A stretch of 64,000 nt of DNA from Isoetes taiwanensis (Eukaryota > Streptophyta > Lycopodiopsida > Isoetales > Isoetaceae). The notes below the pieces were generated by a model that was not told the origin of the DNA, searched no databases, and worked only from the letters and a program-made list of their open reading frames with translations. Below, piece after piece: positions 1 to 12,844 of this stretch. The stretch is from contig JAJEKV010000035.1 of NCBI GenBank assembly GCA_021234155.1, forward strand, positions 9,312,779-9,376,778. The letters are read 5' to 3'. Position 1 is the stretch's first letter. Each line of letters opens with the position of its first letter. A program made the translations under genes and the position numbers.

Positions 1-34
1 CATGATAGCGTCTATCGTACATATAGTATGAGAG

Positions 35-1597
35 GAGTAGCATTTATTAATAGGCTTCACTAAATCCCATTTGGTTGACTGCCTTAAAGTTTGTCATGTG
101 TGCCATGGGTGTAAGAAGCAAGTGCCATGGAGATGATTCTCCGAATTTAACTATTCTGCATATGGTACACTTTCTAAGGGGCAAGCCGAAATAATTTTCC
201 CCTTTATTTGATGACAGTGGTTCCTAAGTCCAGCCTTTCAAATGCAATAAAAATTTAAGATAATGAAACTAGTTTTTCCTCAAAAACATAGATAGATGAA
301 AAGAGGCTACTCAAATTGGCATTCTCTCTCCTTTTCGCCGCTTCGCCTACCGATCTTTATGTAATATGCTTGCCAATCTATGCTTTTCAAAGGTTTCATT
401 TCCCAATGAAAATTACGCATTGTAACAGAAGTGTTTCCTAAGTTCATGTGATCTTGTAGCCTCTTAATAGCATTTTGACAGGGAAAGCCTCTCCAGAGAG
501 CGATAATCATACCAATTTCTCAATTATAAGAAACTTTTTCCACCCCATTTTCATCTACCAAATAGTCAAACCATCTCACCATCCCTTTTGTTCTTGGCAT
601 TTTGAAAAGTGTCTCCATGGCAATCGATCCCTCTCACTCAAACACATCTAACCATGTCTACTTTGAAACCAAACTTGGCAAACAATTTTCCAAATCATTC
701 TTTAGTCTTATCACCCTTTTAACATCATCCCTGACATATCTTGAGATGGATTGAAGAGCACCTCATGGCATTATATATCTCATCATCTTCAAACCTCTAA
801 CAAGTGCATCAATACAGCAAGATATTTCTAAGTCAATGGTTCATTGGTTTCTAGAGCATTATATTTTAAATTAGGTTTAGAAAATGGGGATAATAATAAT
901 CTATTTCAATATAAATTATAAATTTATATATGAAATATAATGAAAATGGCAATTTCTCTGTTCCTAACCTTTGAATGGCAATATGTCTTGTGGTTTCCTT
1001 CTACTGTGAACCCAATTGCTGATCATATCATTTGAAAAATTTTTCCACTGTTTTAGGGCAAAAATCCAAAAAAAGACGTGAAAACCGTAAATTCTAATTT
1101 ACGTGATTGTAAAGAAATAGCTATAAAAACACCAACTACTATGTGTTGGAACCTAGAAAATTGTGTTTGGAAAGGAACCAAAGGATTGCTCAGGTCAACT
1201 CGAATCGAAACCCACTTCGGTTGACAATCTGAGTGTCATTCAAAGAGAACTGATAGCCGGGCCGAATTGGTGGTCCAGCAGACAGGAAAAATGTTGCCCA
1301 CATTTGATATTACTGGATTTCCAGATTATTTGAAGCCTATTTTTCGGATTTCATTAGTTTTTAAAAAATGGCAGGAAAATTGGCAGGATTTTATCTAATT
1401 ATGAAAAGTGGGATGACCGATTTTCGGGGGCTTGCCTATTTTATCCATGATAAGTCTGCGTGTATTAGACGTATGTATAGTATCCCAAGAGGGTTTTGAA
1501 GTTTTGAATCACAAAGAGGGAGAGTAGCATTTATTAGTAGGATCCACTAAATCCCATTTGGTTGAATGCCCTTTAAGTTTGTCATATGTGCCATGGA
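35..1597. repeat. dispersed direct repeat pair, about 78 bp
   Basis: Positions 35-112 and 1521-1597 are near-identical in the same orientation. Both run from GAGTAGCATTTATTA through AAATCCCATTTGGTTGA to GTGCCATGG. A second shared phrase (TCGAAACCCRCTTCG followed by GTTGACAA) occurs near 1,201 and 1,921. The arrangement suggests pieces of one older repeat family interrupted by other insertions. No terminal TG...CA or primer-binding site was seen, so I do not call it an LTR. Confidence 0.6.
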
Positions 1598-1599
1598 AT

Positions 1600-4500
1600 T
1601 GTAAGAAATAGCTAATACATGAAAAACACATCAACACGTAATGAGAGGGAAGAAATTTCCAGTGGGCTTCAGGCCTATATTACATAAATGTGTAGAGGAT
1701 TATGTAACTAGTGGGTCCCATGACTATTTATTGTTTTGCAACGTGTATGTCTATTATTTTGATACGTGTCATGAAATTTCTGCCCCTCATTACATGGGGA
1801 GAATGTGCGCAGAAGGCCCTTACCCTACGTCCAGGCACATCACCTCTACCATAAGTTGAACTACAGAATATTTTCTTTTGGAAGACAAAACTTCTAATAA
1901 AATGGGAATTGAACTCAGACTCGAAACCCGCTTCGTTGACAAATGAGTAGTATGCGCACTTAACAAGTAAATGACATTATTAGTTTAGAATATGCATGTG
2001 CCACAATCTAAAGTTCGCAAGTTAAAGTACACAGTTAGAAAACTTACTGTGCATAATCGACATCAGAGTTTGAAATATAGACCAAACAATTAATAACAGA
2101 GTAACTAGTACGTCAATCTTCCTAAAATAGAAATGATGCTTAAAAGGTACATCATTATTTCTGGAAATTATTTCGTTGGAATTTGTAACAATAGAAAGAC
2201 TCGACAAGCCCCTAATTCCATAGTCTAATCGACTACTTATTTTTAAAAATGTAGACCAAACAACATAGTAAGTAGTACCTTGAACAGGGATCATGCCTCT
2301 AAGATAATATAATAAGAATTTCGAAGATTTGATCAGAATATGAGGCCCGGATCAGATGGAGACAAACCATAGATTTTTGGGAAGCACGTTCCAAGCCTTC
2401 TATTTTCCAAATTTAGCTTCGAATTTAAAAATTATTATTTAACACTGTAACCTGCACTTTTTTTCTCATTTTCATACGACGTGATCATTTATGAAAAGTA
2501 GAAATTGATATGGGTTCTTTAAGACCATCTATTTTATACTTGAGTTGCTAGAGGATATTCGATTAACCTTAGACTAAAAAAAAGGGAGAGAGCTGCTGCT
2601 ACATGCATAAATATTTTTTATGTTTGCACGTGCCCCACATGACTCTTGTAGCTCTGTAATCTGAGTTGTGTAGGTTCTAATGAGTGATGCGTGCAGGCCC
2701 ATTGTATAAGAGATAAGTTAAAAAGAGAATATATATGTTTTGATTTGATGTTGAGTGGTACTATAGACCTATGCTACAAAATTTTCACCATGAATAGAAC
2801 AAAGAGAGCATGGTTTCTTTGACAGGCTTTAGCTTTAGCTTTAGCTTTCGCTTTTACATGTTCTCAAATTTAACCTGAGAAAAAATTAAAAAAATAAAAT
2901 AAAAGGAGATTCTATTAGAGAGAAAAAGCTAGGTAATGGTACTTTTGTCACATATCATACCAGAAGGAAAAGAAACTATATTAGGAGTTGTATCAAAGCT
3001 GTGTCATCCCAGTACTGGATAAAGATAGTGGAAAAAAAATTAGTAAAGATAGCTCCCTTTGAAAAACACAGTCATGATATTAAAGATTGACATATAACAA
3101 ATTCAATCAATACTTAATCCGCATAAAAAAATTTCATATTGCTCACCAATTGAGCATTATGATGTTGGAGCTCGTCAAAGGCAAGATAAAGGTAGATTAC
3201 ATCAAATTTAGGTGCATGATATGGAGATGAGCATTATGATGGTTATGCTCACCAGAGGCAAGACAAAGGTTCATAAGTTCAAACTTGCCCTCCAAAGGAG
3301 GAGGGTTCCACGGTGGCATGGGGGCAGGCGAGGAGTGAAACTGGAGTCAAATCCCTCCCGCGGTGTGCTCTTCTTGCCCTCAACCGGACAGCTTCCAAAG
3401 AACAAGAAGAATAGAGAGCCCAGACATATTTGCCATAGTTAGAATGCAGAACTTCCTACAGATCCTACTCCAAGAGGCAGGAGTTTTCTACCTTCAATGA
3501 GGTACGTATTGGAATGCCATGTTATTACCACTTCGAGGAAGATTAGGTAAGCTATGGGTGATACGTTTGCTTAACTTTGCTTTGGTCGGCAGCAATGCTA
3601 CAATGCCTCAAAACACCATCACCGGAAGACCGGTGGTGGTTCTCCGTTGGATATGCAATTAAGCAGTCTTGTGTAGAAGATCACAGTATTACTTCGGTTG
3701 TACTTAGATACTAGTTTTCCGCCCATGGCTCACGGGATATAGATGCTGCGACCTGCGCTAAGATGGCACACTACTCGTGCTCGTCAATCCCCTATGCTCG
3801 AGAAATTTACGCAGGTAACGTACCCATTGCCCATGAAGAAGCCTTGGACGCAACTTCCATTGCATAGATGTATCGTCTCCTCGATGTGGGGAAGGCGGCG
3901 TTGGGCTCGAAACGCGGGTATGGAAGCCGTCGGTCTTGCCTGCGGGCACCATTGAAGATGTCATTACCCTCTAGATCTGCTGACATTTGCCGCTATCAGA
4001 GGTGTGTACTGTTGGTTGGTATGCACATTATTGGCGCATGAGTTATTAGATCTGGCGTCAGAGTAGGCTTGTTGAGGTCATACCTCCGAGGGGAGGTTAT
4101 GGATGCATGGACTCGGTTGTCCTGGGGCGATGTAGTGTCCTATAAAATTGTCTGATGTGCCATCATACTTATTGTTCTAAGGTTTTCCCTTGAAAACCCG
4201 CGCCGGGATGTGGGTTTTTTAATCGGCGATGTATAAACTGGCGCTCTCTTTTGTTTGGGTCCCATAGGACAATTGGTCTCCGTAGACGATAAAAAATCTA
4301 TTCTATTCTAATTGCACTAAGTTTTTCTTATCCCATGGAAAGCTTCACTTCCATATGATCTAGAATAGTTGGACCAAGTTATTGTAATTAGGAACATCAG
4401 GGAGTTTAAACATCTCGGCTAGAAGCTTCTCATTGTTTTTGCAAACAAAATGAGCGAGACTTGCTGAAAATGCGAAGCTACTTAGATGAATTAAAAGTGT

Positions 4501-5020
4501 GTCCAAGACTTCCCAATAAAATAGACTCACCATATCAAATCAAAGCTCAAAGCTGGGAAGTTAGAGCTTAGGGCGAGGTAAATAAATAATGAAGCGGCTT
4601 AACAACGCGCCATGAAAAGGCGGACTGATGAGACCATCGAGGTGGGCTTTTGGCGGAGTTCGTGGCTGCGGTGATCGCTATGTGACCAGGATGCGGGCAT
4701 TGGTGCTATTTTCTATCAAGTCTTTGGCAATATGAATGATGGCTTGACACCTGTTGGGAGAACATAACCGCAACATTGCCCCAATAAGCAGCGGTGAAAA
4801 TATGCGGGGGCTTGTCCACCCCATTGGTAGTTCCAAAAACCACGTGAGTTATTTTGCTCTTGGATTGCCCCCATTCTTTTATTATTTTGTAGCGCATTTC
4901 TTTGCTAGCTTCCAACACTCCCCTACTCTACGATGTCTTGCACATATTATTTTACGGTTTTTGTATGTGATTTTCCTTTAAAATTTGTTCGGCTAAATAG
5001 AGATGCCTCTTCTGAATTCC
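1600..5020. other. intergenic, no supported gene
   Basis: ORFs here are short, lack recognisable domains and have composition expected of noncoding AT-rich plant DNA. A GCTTTA microsatellite (about four units) lies near 2,827-2,852. Around 3,290-4,260 there is a locally GC-richer patch, likely a decayed repeat, but no protein motif can be read on either strand. Confidence 0.6.
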
Positions 5021-5035
5021 TGATTTGTCACCATT

Positions 5036-5070
5036 AAGAAAGAAAAGAGAAGGAAGGAAGGAAGGAAGGT
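5036..5070. repeat. GAAA/GGAA purine microsatellite
   Basis: AAGAAAGAAAAGAGAAGG is followed by repeated GGAA units. It is a simple repeat on the edge of the CGTC-rich block that follows. Confidence 0.8.
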
Positions 5071-5234
5071 TCTTTGCTCGTCAAGGCCAATCCCGGCCTA
5101 TGGGACCCAAATTACCAGGTCGCGGCCCATTGCTACCGGATTACACTAAAGAATGCACAGTTACCGCGTCGGAAAAATGCGTCCAGATGGTCTTCACAAA
5201 GCGGAACAAGCGCCTAGACCCTCTTGGTTGACGA

Positions 5235-5440
5235 TTTACTGGCGATTTTATCGGCAGTAAGCGTCCGGAAAATGCGTCGGAAAATCTTCGGTTACGACGG
5301 TCGATAGGAAAAAGCGTCAAAATCGTCAGTTCCCGATGAGTTAAAGCGTCAAAAAAGCGTCGGATTAAAATCCAGGGAAAAAGCGTCGAAAAACGTCGGG
5401 GAAAAGCGTCAAATCGTGATAAATTGTCAAATCGTCAAAG
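5235..5440. repeat. AAAGCGTC / CGTCGG motif field
   Basis: About 200 bp contain more than ten copies of a short word built on GCGTC, CGTCGG or CGTCAAA separated by runs of A (for example AAAAAGCGTC and AAAAGCGTCAAATCGTG). Clustered short CpG-containing words of this sort are typical of the subterminal regions of plant CACTA and related DNA transposons. No CACTA terminus or transposase was found. Confidence 0.5.
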
Positions 5441-7900
5441 GTACATCATGGCACAATTTTACAAATTTGTCGGTTGTTGTCTATTTGCATTTTGTATTGG
5501 ATTTACATTTTGTTTGGGTGAAATTTGTATTGTTTGCAATGTCTACATTTTCAATTACCGCGACTTGTAATCTTTGCTAAAAGAGTTAATAGCGCTTATG
5601 AATTTAGGCTACAAGTATAAGTTATGAAGAAGTGAGAGCAGAAACCAAAGCGGAACTCCTTTGTTCAAATGTAATAACAAGTCGATTACATGTAACAATC
5701 TCTACAATACCAACAAGAATAATGTGGCAAGTCATCGCGAACAGGTTTCATTTCCTTGTTCGCGATATGTGATTTCTCTATAGAATGAAAATATCTGATA
5801 TTATTGATTTGCATGCATGTGACTACCTGAGTATACCTTAAAGACCAACTAACAAGTATACCTTAAGGTCAAACTTATTTTAAATCGCTGAACCTAAAAT
5901 TCAAAATGGGCATTGATATATAAATCAATTTAAAATGATTAAAGAGTTCAGAATATTTTAATCAAATAGAGATTATTTCCCTCCGAAACCCTTTGCGGCC
6001 GGGGTTTTTTTAATCTGTATCGATGTAAAGCTTGTTGCTCTCTTTTGTTTGGTCCATAAGGCCAATTGCTCTCCGTGGATACTTTAAAAACCCTATTCTA
6101 TTATTCTATTCTTTAGCACTTTATTGTTGAGTACAATATAAGAACAATATGAAGCTGGTGAACCATTCAATATTTAGGAGCAAAACAATAGTTTGTTCTA
6201 CCATGCCATACATGCAAAATATTTACCAAAATTGTATGTTCATCTAAACGTAGTATTACACGAATGTGCATATTTCAATTGCCTCATGAAACGCAGAAAA
6301 TACATACGATGTATGTCCAAGTTTCAGCAATCAACATCATCTCAATGAAGTAAGCCTTTATAGCCAAAGTGGAGAATCGGACATCATCCACTATTTTCAA
6401 ATGCAGGTAGACACGATTATATGGCGAGAGCGTATCGGTGTATGGAACAACCACAATATGACCGGCTTCTCTGCGCGGCATCAAAACTTGTATAGCTGTT
6501 ATTACATATATCTATGTTGAAGCGAGAAACTAGATGAACAGCGGCATGGCTGAATCAAGTCATTTGCCGGTAGAAAACCCTAAAACAAGAAGTCACGAGA
6601 TGCATGGCTATGGCGAAACCTCCAAATCTGGATTTAGCTGCCATTTTGCTTACGCAAATCGGGATGCATTCTCTCTATCTTTGGGCACTATTATTTTGCA
6701 TTCTACTACGCTCCCTATAGTATAGAAATTTTGTCGGCGAATATGTCGGCTTCGGGTAAAAGTGACGTTTTTGCTCCAAAGCCTTCGGTTTTGATTATTC
6801 TAGGATTCGATTTCAGTAAACATAGAAATTAATTTTTGAAAAACTTATATTGGTACACAGTGTGGCAAAGGTTGTGAGGTACAATTAGGGGATGGGTAAC
6901 TTCTGAAGTATTCCACTGTGTTCATGTTTTTGCGGGTAGCTCAACGTCCAAGCGTTGGACATCAAAGCGCTCCAGCGGTTCTGTCGACGGTTGCTTCCGC
7001 AGTTTGGCGTCTTGACCTCGGATTTCAGTCGGTTTGGTCTTCACCGACAATAGGTACCAGAATTCTTGGAAACAGTGCCAGTTTGGTGTGCAAAAACAAT
7101 GATGGTGTAAGTAAAAAGCGATTGGCGGTGTAGCAATCTTGAAGTTGGGTGAAGCGTGTGAGTGATGGCATGTAAGCGCTAACGTTTCTTTGGAGAGCGT
7201 TGCCGATGGGGGTACGTCGGGCAGCGTTACATGTAGCGTCTCTTATTGGCATCCAAGCCACAATGTCCTTTACATTGTCACCTTCTAAAATCATGGCTTT
7301 ACAAATTACCATTGTCGCAGCACAAAACCATGGCTTTAATTGCCATAGCACCACCAGGGTGTAAAGCCATAATTTTAAAGTCCACATATTTTAATATATG
7401 GACAATTTGCATTATATCTGTAATGCAAGCAATTGTTCAATCGCCCGATTTCATTGTATTATAAGATAACCATGGTGCCATTATGCAAACCACCATGCCA
7501 TTGCATTTTGGCAACCATTGCATTGGGAATGGTCCTAATTACGTGACGGTGACCTTGAGCCTTAACCTTGTGACCCTTCTGTATTTTAAGTAGAACCTTT
7601 GAACTTCGGGTTTAAAATTTAAAAGTACGTAATGGAGTTGCTGAAATTGATGGCATACCATATCTTATGATGGGGAGGTTTCCACCCATGCACTCTAGAA
7701 AACATGGTACTTGTTGCATTTATGGAGGTTACAGAACAAACTATATACTAAAAACCAGCCAAAAGGTTATGCTTTTCAACCACATAACAATCCAAACTTG
7801 ATTCAATTATATACCATGGAAGAGTTCTATAAAGAGCTTTTGGTGCAACAAATCTCATTCAGCAGTTGCGGATCAGCTTTTATGATAAAATGGTTAAGAA
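5440..7900. other. intergenic, no supported gene
   Basis: AT-rich sequence with only short ORFs lacking known motifs on either strand. It lies between the CGTC-rich block at 5,235-5,440 and the CGGCG-rich block at 7,910-8,110. Confidence 0.55.
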
Positions 7901-7909
7901 AAACAAAAA

Positions 7910-8110
7910 AAATCGGCGTTTTTTTCTGATTTTCTGACATCATCACGGCGGTTTTGGCAGTTGTCGATGTTACCGGCGATTTTCGTGATACATGTAGGCC
8001 TTAATTTACATTGAATTTGCCGGCGTTTGTCAGCGATATATCGTCGGGGACTCATCGAGATATATTACGTCGGACAAATCATTCAATTTTCGGCGATTTT
8101 TACGACACCA
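7910..8110. repeat. CGGCG-rich motif field
   Basis: CGGCG, TCGGCGAT, GCCGGCG and GTCGG words recur through about 200 bp of AT-rich DNA (AAATCGGCG, ACCGGCGATTTTCG, TTGCCGGCGTTTGTC, TTTTCGGCGATTTTTACG). The block resembles the one at 5,235-5,440 and could be the opposite subterminal region of one decayed DNA transposon of roughly 3 kb, but the ends were not identified. Confidence 0.4.
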
Positions 8111-8149
8111 AACCCTCATCCTCTTGTAGTGTTGACCCTCCGAGAAAAA

Positions 8150-11100
8150 CCGTGCCAGCAACAAACCTGCTTGTGTTGTACAAATATATATACACATGAA
8201 TTCGGCACCTCGGTGAAGGTGATGCAGTGTCAAAACCTCACGGGTAAGACAGGGATGTGGCCCGATGGCCTCTTGAGTAGCTTCGATCGCAGAGGCGGAA
8301 CCAGTCGCACAAAGAGGAATGTGGCAGGCAATTTGACTATAAGTGAGCCTGACTCACGGAAGGCATGGCTTTCATCCTCATGACCCCGGCCAGACCCGAC
8401 AAACTTTGTCACAGTAGCTCTCAACCCAGGCCCTCTCTCAAGCCGAGATAGTGGGGCCTGTTGAATGGGCCTTGATAATCCTGGCAGCTTCTTCCATGGA
8501 GCAGGCTGAGCGGTGGGGACCCCGATGCCCTCGAACTAAGATTAGGGTTTGTGTATTTGTAGTGTGCCTGCTTTACACATTCAGAGCATGGGTGGTCTGA
8601 GCTTCCCGAAACAAGAGTCCAGTACCCCTCGGCTGTCCGGTCCGGCGATGCGGCACTGGGCGCACCTGTGCGTCACGTTCAGTAGCGCCGATACTTGGGC
8701 TCTCTTGTCCTTCAACAAGCCACGGTCGTTCGCGGGCTCATCGCCCGCAATGAAAGCCAGAGTGTGGGCAGTGTAATGGCCATGTTGGCCACCTTACGGA
8801 AATAGACAATGTGCCTATCTCCGAGGGGCGCATCGCGCAGGCATGAATCATCTCTGCAACAAAGATCGATATGGGCCGAGGGCTTGGCGCCAGCTGCCCG
8901 CGTCAAGTACATACGGACCTGCTCTGATGTTCCGTCGTAAAGGTACCGCTGGGCCCCACCGACCCATACAAAAGGCGGCTCGACGGTGCGGAATAAATAT
9001 TATTTGGTAGCTGATCCCATACGGCTACATCACAATGAATATTGTTTTGCATTGCGTGCCTGCCTTTAACTGCAGTCACCGAAGGTGATGGATGCATCCC
9101 AACACATTGAGGGCGGGAATTCCACCCCGGTACTTGTAGGCAGGTGTGACCTCCACCGCCCACAGTAAGTGAGGGAGGTGTGGGACGTGAGGAGGATATG
9201 AGGGACCACATGTAGCGAGGTTGACCCACATGTCTGGGTGTGCACGCATTCCCCTGCAGTTGTATATGGAGCCAAGGAGTTCACATCATCGCATAGATAG
9301 GCTGCGGACACAGTGCAGAGCTATCTGGCAAAATCCCCATTGGCGTATGAGGCTTCTTGGTCAATGTAAAGAGTCAAGAAGTGTAGAGTGAGAGGACAAC
9401 CTTGCTTACTCCAATGCTCTTGGCAAATGGCCTCCTTAGGTTGCATCGCGGCTTGTGCAGCTCTCAAATGCGATCTGTACATTTAGATTGCCAGGATCCA
9501 TGAGAGCCCCAAATGGGTGCAATGTAAGCCCTAGCTTTTCTCGAGAGGCGTAGTAGAAAGCCTTTGCAAAGTCCACAAATGCCTTTCGTCTGAAGGTCTC
9601 CTCTAGGCGGTTCTTCTTTGTCCCTCGACCGAGTCTTGAGTGTGAAGATGTGATCAATGAGTGATATGAGTGCCGAGCTTGCGCACAGGTAAATTACGAC
9701 TTTGTGCCTCGCCATCGGTTATCTGTACATTGAGAATACTGACATGACTTGGCAAAATCTTGAAGTGACCATGATGGTTGATTGTTGTTTGGGCGATTAC
9801 TGGGTCCCACGCCTTGTAGATCGGAACAACCACCTTGTAGTCCATGATAGGGGAAAACCCACTTGCGTACATTTAGGCAGGTCTGATCGGGGGCGGGCAC
9901 CATGGGGAACATCTGCCCATGAGCAACTCAGCTTGAGCCATCAAGTACGCGCCTTCATTAGCGGTATTTTACATGACCCTCTTAGGCATCTTCGTGATCA
10001 CCGGCGGTGGAGGCCATGTTAGCGAACATTCATCCTTTTCCGGGGATCATAAAAGTACGTGCGAATCCATCCCAGCGCCATGATGTTCCCAGCGGTGTGC
10101 TGGTCTACGAGGTACCTAAGCCGAAGCTCGGTGAAGCGTCCGGTAGGCGAACATTTCTCCGGTGCCTTGCCAGTGCAGGTGCCTTTGTTTCGCCGGGAGA
10201 ACGCGGTATGGGCGTTAACTTTGGCTTCGGCTGGTCGATCCCGATGAGGCGGTGCGTTTGCGTTCGCCACTTTCAGCATCAAACCATTTGTTCGCAGCGG
10301 GAAGGTTGCGGTCTCGATCTCGCGTGGGGAGGTCTCCCAAAGCATCATGCCGCCCACGCTGCGAGAGCTCAACCGGTGGTTGGTTTACTGTTGCTCCAGC
10401 GTGTGAACTGCCGAAGCCAGCCAGGGAGAATACGAGCATGTCGGCGTAACCCTCATACACTCATAATCCAAAGCGCAACGGAATCGGCAAGATGCTATGC
10501 GAGGGCCATAGCGGTACGACAGAGCCATTACTCCGCATGATGGAGAATTGTTGGTCGGCCTCTTATCACCGTATCCGTCTTGGGCGTGAAAATCGACAAA
10601 GATGCGCATCCTGCGCGGCCACTATGACATAATCCACGACACTAGTTCCGCGCCTTACGTGATTGTGTCTCCTGCAAGTCTACCCGTGGGAAGGGGCCAT
10701 TGTGGTGAATACCATTGCATATGGCGGTCAAGGGCTCAGCACATCGGGAACAATTAATGCACCTTAAGCCAGTGACTTGTTGTCATCTGGCGTCGTGTGC
10801 AAGCACCTCTGCTTGAGACCTGTGCGGCCTTGCGTCATCTGCCCAGGGAGTCCGGCCATATTTTGTTCCACCCTCTGTCGGCATTGAAGTCTCGAGGCTT
10901 AACTTTCAGCCCACATCGGCTTGTCTGGCTGTATGTCATCTTATATGGAGCATCTGGTCCATCTGTCCCTCCGGGTGGCCGTGATAGAAAGGACTCTCTG
11001 CGCTGAAGCCATGGCGACTAGGAAGAGGATCCCTACCGCCGAGGGTACTTTTCGGATCCACAAGTAGCGGTTATGTCTGTCGGTCTTAGGAAACCAAATG

Positions 11101-12800
11101 TGCCAGGCTACCCGGTAGTAGCGAGCAATCCCAGGTACTTAACGTCTCCATGTACAACCATTGAACCTTCCGAAAAATCTTTGGTACTGGCGGTCAGGCG
11201 GCCCCGTGGCCTGGGTGTTCCCATGTCTCCATGAGAGGAAGGAATGGGGTCCATCCCCTGACCTCTTTGGTGGGAGCTATCACCCATACGCCATGGGAAA
11301 CCCCGAGCGTTCAGACCTGCGGAGGCACAGATTCCTATTGAACAGCAGTAGGGCTTGGTGAGTTGGGGAGATTGCTTGACGGAGGCGTGAGGCATTTGGT
11401 GGCGGGGGCGGAACCCGAGCATGAGGCGGGGTCTTGGGGAGTCGGGGAAAGCGGTGTGAGGGTGTCATTTGGCAATGCATGAGTGGAGCTGCGACATTTG
11501 GTCAGCTAGGTCCACGACCACTGGCGAACTCTATCTGCCCAGTGCCCGTGCTGCTGCTTGGAGTAAGATCGGCTCACATCTGAGAGATGTGTGTGCCCTT
11601 GGTACCTGCCACGTAAGTAGTATGGCCTCTCCGAGACTTCGTGCATCATAACCGTGAACACCACTACTGGTGTAGCTGGTGGCCCAGACCCCCTGCCCGG
11701 GCTAATTAGTAACTGACAGTCACGGGCCGAAACATCATGCTTAGGATGCATTGTTTATCTCGGCTGAAATACTAGTGTGGCTCATTTCTGCGGCTTGTTC
11801 TCCGTCCGGGCTGACTCTTACAGGCTGGTCTGTCTTGCCCATCTCCCGATGCGATGCTTCATTGTTCATCGCCTGCACGGCCTGCCGCCTATTTGACGGC
11901 CGGTCGAACTCTGCATTTCCCGTCCAGCCGTCCTTCTCCTAAAACAGTCTTTGCTGGTTAACCTCCAAGGCTGACTGCGGCTACGTCTTGTAGCGAAGTA
12001 GCCTCCTCAACTTCCAAAGCTGGAGTGCGGCACATGCGGCGTATTGCCGCCGGCGTTGGCCTCATCAACCACCTGCGATGTGGTACGGAATGTGGCTGCA
12101 AGTGTAATGCCGTACGCGGTCGTCTTTGGCGGCGTCCGTAGTATCCATCGGGCTTTGCATGTCTGCGGCACTGCCGATCTTCTTTTCTCGATTAGCCTGC
12201 TGTCCAGGATCTTGTCGTCGGTGTGCTTGGGTCTCCAACTTCGATGTCTATGTGTTTTACAGCTATCGCAAGCTGTCTGCGCAACCGTGAGATGTTGCCA
12301 GACTCCATCTCGATCTCCAGGCCCATATGCGGACACTATTAGCCTCAACCCCGGCTTGGATGGCGGCCCAAGATTCTGCGGAGGGGCCACATGGGGCTGG
12401 GCAATAACTTTCGGCTGCGAGGCGGCTTGGGCTGTGTGGAGCCTTGGCCCGGGCCTCGCCTTCTTCACTGGGGATGTCTCTCCCTTGCCCATGCACTTGC
12501 AGGGAGTGCAACTGTAGTGGCCTTCTTGGTTTCCCAGGCAGGTTAGGCCCGGCGGGAGGTCAGTATTTGTCGCGGGGGTTTGCAGGAGTGGTGTTGTGAT
12601 GCGTGACCACGCTGAGGTGATCCCGGACAGCAGGCTGCTCTGTGGCCATGGTAGGGGTATGTACGTCAGCGGGATTTAGGCCTCAGAGGGCTTGTCGGTC
12701 AGCCCGAATGGTGGCAGACTATGTGGGGGGCAATGGCCAGGCTAGAGCAAGGCAAGAAGAAAGCGGTTGAATTTGAGCTATGGCAATGTCGAACAGGAAG
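8150..12800 (-). mobile_element. decayed non-LTR retrotransposon, minus strand
   Basis: This block is clearly richer in G+C than its surroundings and holds many overlapping short ORFs, as expected of an old element broken by frameshifts. Reverse transcriptase motifs are readable on the minus strand at about 9,250-9,660 (separate entry). The upstream part (10,000-12,500 read leftward) would correspond to ORF1/endonuclease, but no diagnostic motif could be read there. A 161-codon basic, proline-rich ORF at 12,007-12,492 (minus) could be part of ORF1 and is not more than a guess. Boundaries are set by composition and are approximate. Confidence 0.5.
9250..9660 (-). pseudogene. reverse transcriptase core of a non-LTR retrotransposon, broken
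   Basis: Read on the minus strand from about 9,640 downward: basic FRRKAFVDFAKAFYYASREK matches the RT palm A motif (F-V-D-x-x-K-A-F-D, with the last D now Y). About 60 codons later comes QGCPLTLHFLTLYID, equal to the QGCPLSPxLFxLYID block, and then a CDDV at the place of the YADDV catalytic box. Order and spacing are those of LINE reverse transcriptases. The 'GLYID' flavour differs from the plant L1 element at 23,565-28,100 and recalls lineages found in algae and invertebrates. Frames change between the motifs and stops intervene, so it is a fossil. Clade assignment needs an alignment. Confidence 0.6.
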
Positions 12801-12844
12801 TGTTGGAGCCCTAGCTCAACATTATTAAATGTATTGTTGTTTCT

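Noticed and set aside
10007-10540. 177-codon plus-strand ORF
   Set aside because: No domain, and several overlapping frames on both strands are open in this GC-rich stretch. It lies inside the minus-strand retroelement fossil.
12044-12517. 157-codon plus-strand ORF opposite the 12,007-12,492 frame
   Set aside because: GC-rich composition makes both strands open here; no motif on the plus strand, and the neighbouring RT motifs are on the minus strand.
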